Shown: piece after piece, positions 7,904 through 16,610 of the stretch
Layout: the number at the start of each line of letters is the position of its first letter
Numbering within the stretch: the stretch's first letter is position 1
Assembly: GCA_016295375.1 (NCBI GenBank)
Contig: JAEDLI010000006.1
Location: 1 to 46,779 of the forward strand
Direction: 5' to 3'
Origin: Fibrobacter sp.
Lineage (GTDB): Bacteria > Fibrobacterota > Fibrobacteria > Fibrobacterales > Fibrobacteraceae
Length of the DNA: 46,779 nt
Notes under the pieces: generated by a model
The model's database searches: none
What the model was told of the DNA's origin: nothing
What the model saw: only the letters and a program-made list of their open reading frames with translations
Made by a program: the position numbers and the translations under genes

Positions 7904-9973
7904 ATGAAAAATTTTTACGTTACTACCCCGATTTATTACGTGAATGACGCCCCGCATATTGGGCACTCCTACACCACCGTTCTCGCGGACATCCTCACCC
8001 GCTTCCACAAGATTCTGGGCTACCAGACCTTCTTCTTGACCGGTACCGACGAACACGGCCAAAAGGTGCAGCGCGCCGCCGACAAGCGCGGCGTGACCCC
8101 GCAGGAACACGTAGACGAATACTACCACCGGTTCGAAGACCTGTGGAAGAAGATGGGTATCGGTAACGACTTCTTTATCCGCACCACGATGCCCGAACAC
8201 AAGGCCTTTGTGCAGGAATGCCTTCAGAAGCTCTGGGACAAGGGCGAAATCTACTCGAAGGAATACGAAGGCTGGTACTCCGTCGGCGAAGAACGTTTCT
8301 TTACCGAAGACGAACTTGACGAAAACAAGTGCGACCCGATCAGCCACCGCCCGGTGGAATGGCTCAAGGAAAAGAACTACTTCTTCAAGATGGGTTCTTA
8401 CCAGCAGAAGCTGATTGACTTCCTCGAAAGCCACAAGGACTGGATTGTGCCGGACTACCGCTGGAACGAAATCCGCGGGTTCCTGCGCCAGCCGCTGAAC
8501 GACCTGTGCATCAGCCGCCCGAAGGCACGCCTCAGCTGGGGCATTCCGCTGCCCTTCGACACCGACTACGTGACCTACGTGTGGTTCGACGCGCTCCTGA
8601 ACTACGTAAGCGCCTCCACCGCCTTCCACAAGACTTATGCCGACGGCACGCCGATTTGGCCCGCCACTTACCACCTCATCGGCAAGGACATCTTGACCAC
8701 CCACAGCGTGTACTGGCCGACCATGCTCATGGCTCTCGACATTCCGCTCCCGCAGCACATCCTCGCCCACGGCTGGTGGCTCGTGAACGGCGGCGAAAAC
8801 ATGAGCAAGTCCGCAGGCAACGTAGTGACTCCCATGGACTACATGGAAAAGTACGGCATCGATGCGTTCCGCTATTTTCTCGCCCGCGAAATGGTGGTGG
8901 GCCAGGACGCGAACTTCACCCACGATGCCTTCGTACGCCGCATCAACAGCGACCTCGCCAACGACCTGGGTAACGTGCTGAACCGCGTGCACCGCCTGGT
9001 GCTCAACAATTTTGAAGGCAAGCTCCCCGCAGCGACAAACATCGGCGATGCCGAGAAGGAAGTCATCGACCTTGCCGACAAGGTGATTGCCGAAATCAAG
9101 GAAGGCCTGCCGCAGGCCCGCCTCTCGCAGTCCATCGAAACTATCATGCAGCTCGTGCGTAGCATCAACCGCTACCTGGAAGTCAAGGCCCCGTGGAAGC
9201 TCGCGAAGGATCCTGCTCTCAAAGATGAACTCGCGACCGTGCTCTATGTGTCTGCCGAAGCCGTGCGCCTCTCGCTTTGCCTGCTGTGGCCGGTGATTCC
9301 CGCCAAGGCGGAAGAAGGCCTCGCCATGATCGGCTGCAATTTCCAGAGCGCCGACGACCTCGCCTGGGGTATCCTCAAGGGCGGCGAAACGTTCGGCGAA
9401 GGCAAGCCGCTCTTCCCGCGCATCGAAGAAGAAGTCAAGAAGCAGGAAGCCCAGAGCAAGCCCAAGCAGAACAAGCCCCTGATGGCCGCCGACGTGCCTG
9501 CCGCCATGGACATGCGCGTGGCCCAGATCAAGGAAGTGGCCGATCATCCGGACGCAACCAGCCTCTATGTAATTAAGGTGGACGCCGGCGAGGGCGAACT
9601 CCGCACCATCTGCAGCGGCCTCAAGAACAGCTACAAGGCCGAGGAACTCCAGAACCGCAAGATTTTGCTGTTCGCGAACCTGAAGCCCAGCGCTCTTCGC
9701 GGCATCATGAGCCAGGGTATGCTCTTTGCGGGTGACCTCGACAACGAGGCACACACCTGCAGGCTCGTCTCCGTACCCGAAGACGCAAAGCCCGGTGACC
9801 GCGCTCTGTTCAAGGGTGTAGCACCCAGCGAACCGCGTGAACTGAAGGTGAAGGACTTCGAGAAGATTGCGCTCTCCGTGAAGGGTGGCGCGGTGTTCTG
9901 CGACGCACTCGCGCTTGAAGTGAACGGCAAGCCCGTGACCTGCGACGTGACCGATGGCAACGGAGTGCATTAA
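7904..9973 (+). CDS. metG: Methionyl-tRNA synthetase with C-terminal tRNA-binding domain
   Basis: This encodes 689 aa and charges tRNA-Met with methionine. It is a class I synthetase with the HIGH motif at H18-H21 and an NMSKS version of KMSKS at 299-303. The connective region reads EGWYSVGEERFF, without the paired cysteines of zinc-binding forms. The last 160 residues (from about 530, MDMRVAQIKEVADHPDA...) are the EMAP/Trbp111 OB-fold that binds tRNA and supports dimerisation. No Shine-Dalgarno is seen; the ATG lies 7 nt after a TATCTT -10 box. Codon use is strongly biased and G+C-rich, which produces long antisense open frames. Confidence 0.97.
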   Translation: MKNFYVTTPIYYVNDAPHIGHSYTTVLADILTRFHKILGYQTFFLTGTDEHGQKVQRAADKRGVTPQEHVDEYYHRFEDLWKKMGIGNDFFIRTTMPEHKAFVQECLQKLWDKGEIYSKEYEGWYSVGEERFFTEDELDENKCDPISHRPVEWLKEKNYFFKMGSYQQKLIDFLESHKDWIVPDYRWNEIRGFLRQPLNDLCISRPKARLSWGIPLPFDTDYVTYVWFDALLNYVSASTAFHKTYADGTPIWPATYHLIGKDILTTHSVYWPTMLMALDIPLPQHILAHGWWLVNGGENMSKSAGNVVTPMDYMEKYGIDAFRYFLAREMVVGQDANFTHDAFVRRINSDLANDLGNVLNRVHRLVLNNFEGKLPAATNIGDAEKEVIDLADKVIAEIKEGLPQARLSQSIETIMQLVRSINRYLEVKAPWKLAKDPALKDELATVLYVSAEAVRLSLCLLWPVIPAKAEEGLAMIGCNFQSADDLAWGILKGGETFGEGKPLFPRIEEEVKKQEAQSKPKQNKPLMAADVPAAMDMRVAQIKEVADHPDATSLYVIKVDAGEGELRTICSGLKNSYKAEELQNRKILLFANLKPSALRGIMSQGMLFAGDLDNEAHTCRLVSVPEDAKPGDRALFKGVAPSEPRELKVKDFEKIALSVKGGAVFCDALALEVNGKPVTCDVTDGNGVH

Positions 9974-10037
9974 GTGCCGTAAGGCACCCACGGGAAAATA
10001 CGCATTCCAACTCGTTTAGCTGGAACGTTGCGTATTT
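9974..10037 (+). terminator. Two hairpins directly after metG
   Basis: GTGCC-GTAA-GGCAC (9974-9987) starts immediately after the stop codon. AAATACGCA (9996-10004) pairs with TGCGTATTT (10029-10037), with an inner TTCCA/TGGAA stem. Neither has a strong T-run, so they may protect the 3' end, with the real terminator further downstream. Confidence 0.4.
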
Positions 10038-10057
10038 GAGCGTGTCAGGAGGGTCTT

Positions 10058-10085
10058 AGGGAGGGCGTAGCCTTCCCTATTTTTT
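10058..10085 (+). terminator. Rho-independent terminator of metG
   Basis: AGGGAGGGC-GTA-GCCTTCCCT (9-bp stem, one G-T pair) is followed by A and six T. It runs into the region just before the next gene, which rules out a TTG start at 10084 for that gene. Confidence 0.88.
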
Positions 10086-10086
10086 G

Positions 10087-10092
10087 TATATT
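10087..10092 (+). promoter_or_regulatory. -10 box TATATT, 6 nt before ATG of 10099 gene
   Basis: TATATT lies between the metG terminator and the ATG at 10099, with a 6-nt gap and no ribosome binding site. This predicts an almost leaderless mRNA for the 10099-11495 run. Confidence 0.45.
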
Positions 10093-10098
10093 GAACAT

Positions 10099-10293
10099 AT
10101 GCAAGACCTCATTGAGAAAATCAAGGGTTGTACCCTTGCCTACCTGAAATCCCTGAATTGGATTGTTCTCCTTGGCATCGCCCTTTTTTGCATTGCACTT
10201 GCAATTGTGAATAACATCCGCGTAGATGATGCCAAGTCTGTCACTTGGATCGGTTCCCAGGACATTCTGGAAAAACCGGCGGATATTCTCTAG
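10099..10293 (+). CDS. Small single-pass membrane protein
   Basis: This encodes 64 aa starting MQDLIEKIKG. One membrane helix spans about residues 20-38 (NWIVLLGIALFCIALAIV), followed by a short outer tail ending DILEKPADIL. ATG 10099 is preferred because an upstream TTG lies inside the metG terminator. The stop is 12 nt before the MauE-like gene and probably co-transcribed. The tail is a plausible linker without a following domain, so this could be the remnant of a larger membrane-anchored protein, but that is a guess. No family is recognised. Confidence 0.65.
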   Translation: MQDLIEKIKGCTLAYLKSLNWIVLLGIALFCIALAIVNNIRVDDAKSVTWIGSQDILEKPADIL

Positions 10294-10305
10294 AAGGAGG
10301 CGGAA

Positions 10306-11016
10306 ATGATTGATTGTTTTCAGCCTCAGAATCGCAAGCGTTCCATTGTTTCTGGCATCTTGATGCTGATGGCCACCTTCTTTGTGTCCGTATGCGTTGC
10401 CGAAATCAGTTTTCCGGAATCCATACTGACTTTTACCGACCAGGAATGGCTTATTGACCTATGGCCCAAGGCTTACCGTTACAACATCCAGGTGGGACTT
10501 TGTGCCCTGATTATTGGCGGAGCCCTGATTGTGCCCGCCTTCAAGATTCAAAAGGATTTCACTATCCGCGCTCTGGAAACCCTTTGCCGTATCGGCATTG
10601 GCGGCATGTTCATCTTTGCCTCGATTTTCAAGATCCAGAATCCTCACGAATTTGCGGTTCTTGTGGCACAGTACCAGTTTTTCCCGGCACTTCACCTGGA
10701 ATTCCTGAACAATTTTTTCGCCCTCGTCTATCCGCAATTTGAATTGTGGTTTGGACTCGCCATGATTGTTTCGCCCTTTGTGCGTGAATCGGCTCTTGCC
10801 ATTTTCTGGATGTTCGTAAGCTTTATTATCGCCCTCGGCTGGGCGCTTTACCACGACCTGGGCATCACTTGCGGGTGTTTCGAGATTGAAGGTGCTGCCG
10901 ACAAGGCGGAAACCTGGACCAGTCTGATTCGCGACCTGATTCTGATTTGGCCTACCCTCTGGCTTGCTACCCGCAAGAACAAGAGCCTGATTTCTATCTG
11001 GAAGGCATCCAAGTGA
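10306..11016 (+). CDS. MauE/DoxX-like integral membrane protein
   Basis: This encodes 236 aa with about five hydrophobic segments. The pattern GIGGMFIFASIFKIQNPHEF in the second half and the late CGCFEIEG motif (a CGCF core) followed by SLIRDLILI match the MauE branch of the DoxX-like family. MauE-type proteins support disulfide or redox maturation of periplasmic proteins. The vicinal C-x-C at about residue 192-194 would be the redox-active pair; this role is inferred. GGAGG lies 5-6 nt before the ATG. The stop overlaps the Nudix start (GTGA). Confidence 0.75.
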   Translation: MIDCFQPQNRKRSIVSGILMLMATFFVSVCVAEISFPESILTFTDQEWLIDLWPKAYRYNIQVGLCALIIGGALIVPAFKIQKDFTIRALETLCRIGIGGMFIFASIFKIQNPHEFAVLVAQYQFFPALHLEFLNNFFALVYPQFELWFGLAMIVSPFVRESALAIFWMFVSFIIALGWALYHDLGITCGCFEIEGAADKAETWTSLIRDLILIWPTLWLATRKNKSLISIWKASK

Positions 11017-11495
11017 TCAACACCTCCCTTTGTTATATCGAACAGGACGGCAAATACCTGCTGCTTCACCGTATCAAGAAAAAAAACGATATCAACAAGG
11101 ACAAGTGGATTGGCATTGGCGGAAAATTCGAAGAAAACGAGTCTCCCGAAGACTGCATTATTCGCGAAGCCCGCGAAGAAACAGGCTTGACCATCGTCCC
11201 CAAATATAGGGGCATTGTCACTTTCATTTCAGACGGGATGAACGAGACCGAGTTTATGCACCTGTTCACGTCCAAAGAATTTAGCGGAAAAGTGCGGGAA
11301 TGTGACGAGGGCGTTCTGGAATGGGTGCCGAAAGAAGATGTAATCAAGCTCCCCCACTGGGACGGGGACATGATTTTTCTTTCGCTGCTGAATCGGGATG
11401 TTCCCTTCTTTTCGTTGAAACTCACCTACCGGGGAAGCACTCTCGTTGAAGCCATTCTAGACGGCAAAAAGGTCGATTACAGGGATTTTATTTGA
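11013..11495 (+). CDS. Nudix hydrolase, MutT/8-oxo-dGTPase-like
   Basis: This encodes 160 aa. The GTG start at 11013 overlaps the stop of the MauE-like gene by 4 nt and follows GGAAGG. A longer upstream frame reads through the previous gene and is rejected. The full Nudix box is present: G37-x5-E43-x7-R51-E52-A-R-E-E-T-G58. The N-terminal YIEQDGKYLLLHRIKKKNDIN and DKWIGIGGKFE resemble MutT/MutX-type nucleotide sanitation enzymes, which hydrolyse oxidised nucleoside triphosphates. The exact substrate cannot be read from sequence. Its 3' end overlaps the convergent barrel gene by 8 nt. Confidence 0.88.
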   Translation: MINTSLCYIEQDGKYLLLHRIKKKNDINKDKWIGIGGKFEENESPEDCIIREAREETGLTIVPKYRGIVTFISDGMNETEFMHLFTSKEFSGKVRECDEGVLEWVPKEDVIKLPHWDGDMIFLSLLNRDVPFFSLKLTYRGSTLVEAILDGKKVDYRDFI

Positions 11496-12942
11496 ATTCC
11501 GGCGCAATGGTCAAAATCAGGTTGACCCCGTGCAACCCATGGAAGCCCACCTGGGCACGGAAAAGGTATAATTCAGGCATCCTGACGCGAATACCGAAAC
11601 CCCAGGAATTGTAGAATCGGTCAAAGCTGAATTCTTTTACCTTTTCGGCGTGCATAGCATATTCGTCGAAAAGCACTCCATCTACAAACCGGTCAATGGG
11701 CCAACGATATTCGGCGCTAAGTCCCATGATATGATATGCCGACCATTCGTCTCCGTAACCTCGCATTGGATACCGGGCATTCATTGTCGGGAAGGCGTTG
11801 AAGGGAGCTCCACCCTTGTCCATTTCCCACATGTTTTCTATTCTGAACTGGAGGGCAACGACTCTTCGTTCAAGGAGCGTTTCCCTGATGTTTTCGGGTC
11901 TCCATACGCGAAGGGCCTCGTCCCAGGAAAAATCCGTGTAGAACTTGCGGCTTTGCCTGGCCTCTCTTGCCGAAAGAATGTATTGCTTAGCCTTTCCAAA
12001 GTAGAAATAATGCTGCCAGATAAGGCTGTTGTAGATGTAGTCGTGACTCTTGTGGCTCTTGGGAACTTTTCCGCTTCGCTGAGAGTCAAAAGAATCATAC
12101 CTTATTCCCCCATACTCCGGCGCAAAATTGTATTCTCCGGAGAGGATGACTCTGTCCCCTTTCGAAGGAGCGTACGAAAAGTCCAAATCGTCATACACCA
12201 GAGATAGAGCTACGGAATACTGTTTTGAAGATTGATATAGACCACGATCGGCGATAGAAAAAACTGCATCGTTCAAAATACTGTCTTTTGAATTGTCCGG
12301 GAGATCTGCATCGATAAAAATCTGGCTCGTTGACAGTTCCAAATTCAATTTCTTGGACTTGGTCAAGGGAGCTCCGATTCTCCATTGAAAGCTCATGGTT
12401 GAATCGGGTTGAATAAAGGCTTCCTTGGTTCCTGGAATAATAAAATTGGCGTCGCTGTTCCAATACAACTTGTAACGGAAGCCAACAAACAACGGAAGTC
12501 CGAAAGGTTCCTGCTTGGTGTATCGGTCCGAAAGGTACAGGTCTCCATTTGCATAATAACTACCCTGCAACACCAGATAATCCCTATTAAAGAGAATACT
12601 CCGGTGACGGTATGTCATACCCAACTGCGTTTGGGTTCCTGGTTTTAGGTTCATTGTGGGATAGACAAAAATTTTCTTGTCTTCTCCAAAGGACATCAAC
12701 TCTACGGACTTTTCAACAACACCGTTGTTCAAGGCATACCGAACAGGGGCGGACAACGGATAAACGGCAGCATTCAATACGGGCTGTATGATATGTGCAT
12801 ATACCCAGGAATCCTCGTCACTCACGGAATCTTCGGCAAATACCGGCTGAAACAAAAGAAGGAACAGCAAAAGAACTAAAGGTCTTATGGACCTTTGATG
12901 ATTCCATGCGTTACTCCCCTTGTTTCTATGACCCAAATACAT
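11488..12942 (-). CDS. Outer-membrane beta-barrel protein, D15/BamA-like C-terminus
   Basis: This encodes 484 aa. The start is ATG 12942; an in-frame TTG at 12954 overlaps the -10 box. A long basic n-region precedes a hydrophobic core (PLVLLLFLLLF) and a cleavage site near QPVFA-ED. The rest is rich in alternating aromatic and polar strands. The C-terminal part, from RGYGDEWSAYHIMGLSAEYR, has the R-G-Y motif, an EYRWPI strand and glycine-rich strands like the surface-antigen (D15) barrel family. It probably lies in the outer membrane, for insertion or export of a lipid or protein; the substrate is unknown. It is divergent from the RND exporter gene and shares a palindromic promoter core with it, so the two could work together. 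Confidence 0.78.
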   Translation of the reverse strand: MYLGHRNKGSNAWNHQRSIRPLVLLLFLLLFQPVFAEDSVSDEDSWVYAHIIQPVLNAAVYPLSAPVRYALNNGVVEKSVELMSFGEDKKIFVYPTMNLKPGTQTQLGMTYRHRSILFNRDYLVLQGSYYANGDLYLSDRYTKQEPFGLPLFVGFRYKLYWNSDANFIIPGTKEAFIQPDSTMSFQWRIGAPLTKSKKLNLELSTSQIFIDADLPDNSKDSILNDAVFSIADRGLYQSSKQYSVALSLVYDDLDFSYAPSKGDRVILSGEYNFAPEYGGIRYDSFDSQRSGKVPKSHKSHDYIYNSLIWQHYFYFGKAKQYILSAREARQSRKFYTDFSWDEALRVWRPENIRETLLERRVVALQFRIENMWEMDKGGAPFNAFPTMNARYPMRGYGDEWSAYHIMGLSAEYRWPIDRFVDGVLFDEYAMHAEKVKEFSFDRFYNSWGFGIRVRMPELYLFRAQVGFHGLHGVNLILTIAPEFK

Positions 12943-12952
12943 TCTAGAACAC

Positions 12953-12966
12953 AATATAATTATATT
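12953..12966. promoter_or_regulatory. Palindromic back-to-back -10 boxes
   Basis: AATATAATTATATT is a perfect 14-bp palindrome. Its right half gives TATATT (12961-12966) on the plus strand, exactly 7 nt before ATG 12974. Its left half gives TATATT on the minus strand, 10 nt before ATG 12942. Divergent promoters for the exporter and barrel genes are therefore fused at the -10. Confidence 0.55.
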
Positions 12967-12973
12967 TCAAGTG

Positions 12974-15412
12974 ATGTTTTCGCTAGTCACAAAAATCATC
13001 AAAAGAACGACACAATATCCGATAGCCATATTGGTTATATCTTTTGTCCTAGCATTACTTTCTATCTACCCCGTCCAGAATTTGCGGTGGGAACTTCAGT
13101 TACAGGACGCCCTGACCTCAAAGGGGAGCTCGCCCCTTTACCATCAAGAAATAGAAGAAAAATTCGGGGCCCTTGGAAGCCTGACCGTTGTCATGGAGTC
13201 CGAAGACAGCACCCTGAACTATTCCGCCGCACGGTCGTTATACAAAAGATTGCAGGCAGACTCGACTATTCATTTTGCCGAATTTGAAACGGATATCGAG
13301 TTCTACAAGAAGCACAGTCTGCTCTATATCGAAGAAGATGACCTGGACACGGTCGCCAATAGAATCCAGACGTTGCAAGAAAAAATTACCCTGGCCCACA
13401 ATCCCCTATATGTGGACATGTCCGACGAGTCACAGACTTCAGTCGATTCAAATGACAACAGGACCAACCAGGCCATTCTTGATTTTACTGATCTGGAAAG
13501 TAAGTATTTTGCCATCCTTTCGAGAACCCACGCCAGCATTGACGGAAAAATTCGGGTTATTGACATCTACCCTAAAAATTCCCTTTCCGATTTACAGGCT
13601 AACCGTGACCTGCTCGGCAAAGTCAAGTCATTCTTCAGGGACAATCTTGAATATGGCTCCATAAAAGTCTATTACACCGGAAAAGTCTACGACACCATCC
13701 AGACGGGGCGGACGCTACTCCCCGAGGCAAAATTTGCAGGAAAAATCACCGCCCTGTTCATCTTGCTTCTTTTCATTATCCATTTCTATAAGCAACCCCA
13801 GCTAATACTGGTTTCGGCGATTCCAGTGGGGCTCCCGATCCTTTACACCCTGGCCCTGGCTTGGCTGCTGTATGGACGCATCAACGTATTCACCCTGTTG
13901 CTTGCCCTGGTTCTGCCCGGACAGGCCTGTCAAGTTATTACCCATGTACTGAACCGATACTTTATAGAACGGTCCAGAAACTTGAGTCCCAAGCTTTGCA
14001 TTGAGAGCGCCGTTCTGGGGATTGGTCCATCTACAGCGGTATCGGCCGGAATCATGGCTTCGTTTTTCGCCTGCATGATTATCGTGCCTGTGGCCGGGAT
14101 CCGCGAACTCGGCATCCTCGGTTCCATAGGGTGCATCCTGAACTGGATTTTCACCATACTTATCTCCACATCTCTCCTGCACTTGTTCCAGCGCAAAAAA
14201 GCCTTCTCTGTCAACAGCTTCCGTTTCCAGAGAGTGTTCAAGATAACGATCCTTTCATATAGGACAAATGGAATCATTATAGCCGTTCTTTCCATATTGA
14301 GTCTTGCAGCATTGATTTATGGCGGCGTGAACCTGAAATTCCTTTATGATTTCAGGCAGACTGAACTCCCCCGCGAAGAACGGGCGGCGGATTCGTTAAT
14401 CGCAAAAACCGGTTTCCCTCAATATGACCCCGTCATCGTCATGATGTCAAAAGACAATGGCGATGAACTTTATAGAAGGTTCAAACAGCTCAAGTCCAAG
14501 GGCAAGATTCCTAATATTGAGAACGTTTATACCTTAAGCGCTTTCTCGCCAAAGAATCAGGTCAACAAGAAAGAAAAGCTTAAAGAAATCCAGGCTTTCT
14601 TTACTAACGACATCTTGCAGCAGCTGGATTCTGCCGAAAAGCAGAATGTCTCGAAGATTTCTGAGATTCTTTACCGATTCGATTTTGATGAAGACGACCA
14701 ACCCGAAAATATCCGCAAGAAGTTTAGCGACATCGACGGGAATGCAGGGGCCTTTGCCTTTATCTTTTCGAACATCAATCCGAACAACGGACTGGAATGT
14801 AGGCACCTGGCACACGACCTAGCACTCCTGAATGGCACGGATGATAGCACCTACAAGATGACGGGCGTGCCTGTTGTGCGGGCAAAGTTCTTGGACCTGG
14901 TGCTATCTAATGTCGACAAGACCATTTTCTTGGGGTCTGTTCTGGTGTGGTTCTTCTTGCTGTTCTTCTACAATCGTTTCAGCAGGGCCATTTTTACTAT
15001 CCTCCCTTCCCTATTTGCAATGAGCTGGCTTTTGGCCCTAATCAACGTCCTTGGAATCAAGCTTTCTGTCTATAGCACTATCGCCTTTCCGATTTTAATT
15101 GGAGCAAGCGTTGACGGTTCTATCCAGTTGTGGACCGCCTATTACGAAAAGAGGAAAGGAACCGCCCTCACCCTTTTGCAAGGCAAAGCTTTCTCTATTT
15201 CCATAAGCCAGATGGCCGCCATGATTGGAACCTACGGTTTGCTGATTTCATCGCATCCGGGCCTAAAAAGCATCGGACAAATTTCGTTTATCGGACTGAT
15301 TTGTATTTCAATCGCCCAGTTCACAATGTTTTCGTTAATTGCAGGTTCTCTAGACAACTACAGAATCCTGCAAAGGCAAAAAAAAGAAAATGCCCAAAAG
15401 TCTCTCCAATAG
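12974..15412 (+). CDS. RND-superfamily (MMPL/HpnN-like) exporter
   Basis: This encodes 812 aa. It has the typical RND plan: TM1 (about 17-34), a large extracytoplasmic domain (35-255), five TM segments to about 410, TM7 (about 432-452), a second extracytoplasmic domain, and five more TM segments to about 800. The second half carries the RND motif ILIGASVDGSIQLW with D714, the proton-relay type residue of GxDxxxxL. The equivalent first-half stretch (ALVLPGQACQVITH, around 305-325) lacks an Asp. The single-chain size suits the MMPL/hopanoid-exporter-like branch, which moves lipids. It starts 7 nt after a TATATT box and overlaps the next gene by 23 nt. Confidence 0.85.
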   Translation: MFSLVTKIIKRTTQYPIAILVISFVLALLSIYPVQNLRWELQLQDALTSKGSSPLYHQEIEEKFGALGSLTVVMESEDSTLNYSAARSLYKRLQADSTIHFAEFETDIEFYKKHSLLYIEEDDLDTVANRIQTLQEKITLAHNPLYVDMSDESQTSVDSNDNRTNQAILDFTDLESKYFAILSRTHASIDGKIRVIDIYPKNSLSDLQANRDLLGKVKSFFRDNLEYGSIKVYYTGKVYDTIQTGRTLLPEAKFAGKITALFILLLFIIHFYKQPQLILVSAIPVGLPILYTLALAWLLYGRINVFTLLLALVLPGQACQVITHVLNRYFIERSRNLSPKLCIESAVLGIGPSTAVSAGIMASFFACMIIVPVAGIRELGILGSIGCILNWIFTILISTSLLHLFQRKKAFSVNSFRFQRVFKITILSYRTNGIIIAVLSILSLAALIYGGVNLKFLYDFRQTELPREERAADSLIAKTGFPQYDPVIVMMSKDNGDELYRRFKQLKSKGKIPNIENVYTLSAFSPKNQVNKKEKLKEIQAFFTNDILQQLDSAEKQNVSKISEILYRFDFDEDDQPENIRKKFSDIDGNAGAFAFIFSNINPNNGLECRHLAHDLALLNGTDDSTYKMTGVPVVRAKFLDLVLSNVDKTIFLGSVLVWFFLLFFYNRFSRAIFTILPSLFAMSWLLALINVLGIKLSVYSTIAFPILIGASVDGSIQLWTAYYEKRKGTALTLLQGKAFSISISQMAAMIGTYGLLISSHPGLKSIGQISFIGLICISIAQFTMFSLIAGSLDNYRILQRQKKENAQKSLQ

Positions 15413-16586
15413 AACACTGAATATTGCCGCCTCCCTGACAGTTGCCATTGACAGCCTTGCCAAGAAAATGATTGCCGAAGGCAAGGATGTGGTTAGTCTT
15501 GGTGCCGGCGAACCGGATTTTCCGACTCCAGAACCTATCTGCAAGGCGGCGCATTGCGCCATCGACAGCGGAAAGACCCGCTATACCGCTCCCGTCGGCA
15601 TTTTGGAATTGCGCAAAAAAATCTGCGAAAAGCTCTCCAAAGAAAACGGGCTCCGTTATGAACCCGAACAGATTACGGTCACCAGCGGCGCAAAGCATGC
15701 CGTGTTCAACTCCCTTGCCGCCTTGATAAACCCCGGTGACGAAGTGATTATTCCAGCCCCCTACTGGGTGACTTATCCTGAATTGGTGAAATGGCTGGGA
15801 GGCGTTCCCGTATTTGTTGACGGATTGCAAGAGAATGATTTCAAGATAACGGCCGAACAACTAAAAAAAGTTTGTAACGACAAGACCAAGGCCATCTTAA
15901 TGAACAATCCCTGCAATCCCACCGGTTCCGTGTATAGCCGCGAGGAACTGGAGGCCTTGGCAAAGGTCATTGTCGAAAATGACCTCTACTGCATTTCTGA
16001 CGAAGTCTATGAATACTTCGTTTATCAGGGAACATTTACCAGCATTGCCTCTATTGAAAGGATGAAGGACCGTTCCATTGTCATCAACGGTTTTTCCAAG
16101 TCCTACTGCATGACCGGCTGGCGCGTAGGCTACGACGCCTCCCCCGCCCCCATCGCCAAGATTATCGGGAAAATCCAAGGGCAAGCTACGCACCACCCGA
16201 GCAACATCGCCCAGTACGCCGCCTTGGGCGCTCTAGAGATGGGAAATGCCGAGTCTCTCAAAATGAGGGAGGTTTTCCGCAAGCGCAGGGACTTTATGGT
16301 GTCAAAAATCGGCGATGCCCTGGGGCAAAAGCTGCGCGCCCCTGAGGGAGCCTTTTACCTATTCGCCCCTGTGAGCTCCGTCTATGGACAATCAACGCCT
16401 GACGGAAAGACCATCAAGGGGTCCGTAGATTTGTGCGAGTACATCCTTGAAAGTCAAGGGCTTGCCATTGTACCGGGAGCAGCTTTCGGAAACGACAACT
16501 GCGTGCGTTTTTCTTATGCTGCCAGCGACGAAAATTTGGAAAGTGCCTGCAGGCGTTTCGAAGCTGCCATCAGGAGCTTGAAATAG
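15390..16586 (+). CDS. Class I aminotransferase, aspartate aminotransferase-like
   Basis: This encodes 398 aa, the usual length for the I-beta/I-gamma aspartate aminotransferase group. PLP lysine K237 lies in INGFSKSYCMTGWR, the carboxylate-binding arginine is in GWRVGYD, NNPCNPTG carries the PLP-contact Asn, and SDEVYE the pyridine-binding Asp. It transfers the amino group between aspartate (or another amino acid) and 2-oxoglutarate; substrate range is uncertain. The first 23 nt lie inside the RND gene and only a weak A/G-rich ribosome site is present, so translation is probably coupled. Its place between an exporter and a signalling transporter is unexpected for a metabolic enzyme. Confidence 0.9.
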   Translation: MPKSLSNRTLNIAASLTVAIDSLAKKMIAEGKDVVSLGAGEPDFPTPEPICKAAHCAIDSGKTRYTAPVGILELRKKICEKLSKENGLRYEPEQITVTSGAKHAVFNSLAALINPGDEVIIPAPYWVTYPELVKWLGGVPVFVDGLQENDFKITAEQLKKVCNDKTKAILMNNPCNPTGSVYSREELEALAKVIVENDLYCISDEVYEYFVYQGTFTSIASIERMKDRSIVINGFSKSYCMTGWRVGYDASPAPIAKIIGKIQGQATHHPSNIAQYAALGALEMGNAESLKMREVFRKRRDFMVSKIGDALGQKLRAPEGAFYLFAPVSSVYGQSTPDGKTIKGSVDLCEYILESQGLAIVPGAAFGNDNCVRFSYAASDENLESACRRFEAAIRSLK

Positions 16587-16610
16587 CCGTTCTAAAGGGC
16601 ATCCGACGAC

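Noticed and set aside
7883..9991. Minus-strand 702-aa open frame opposite metG
   Set aside because: The plus strand encodes a complete methionyl-tRNA synthetase. The long antisense frame comes from G+C-rich biased codons and has no family features.
10084..10098. TTG start for the small membrane protein
   Set aside because: It lies in the T-run of the metG terminator, upstream of the likely transcription start.
10947..11012. Longer Nudix protein starting at 10947
   Set aside because: The extension overlaps the MauE-like coding sequence; GTG 11013 with GGAAGG and GTGA overlap fits better.
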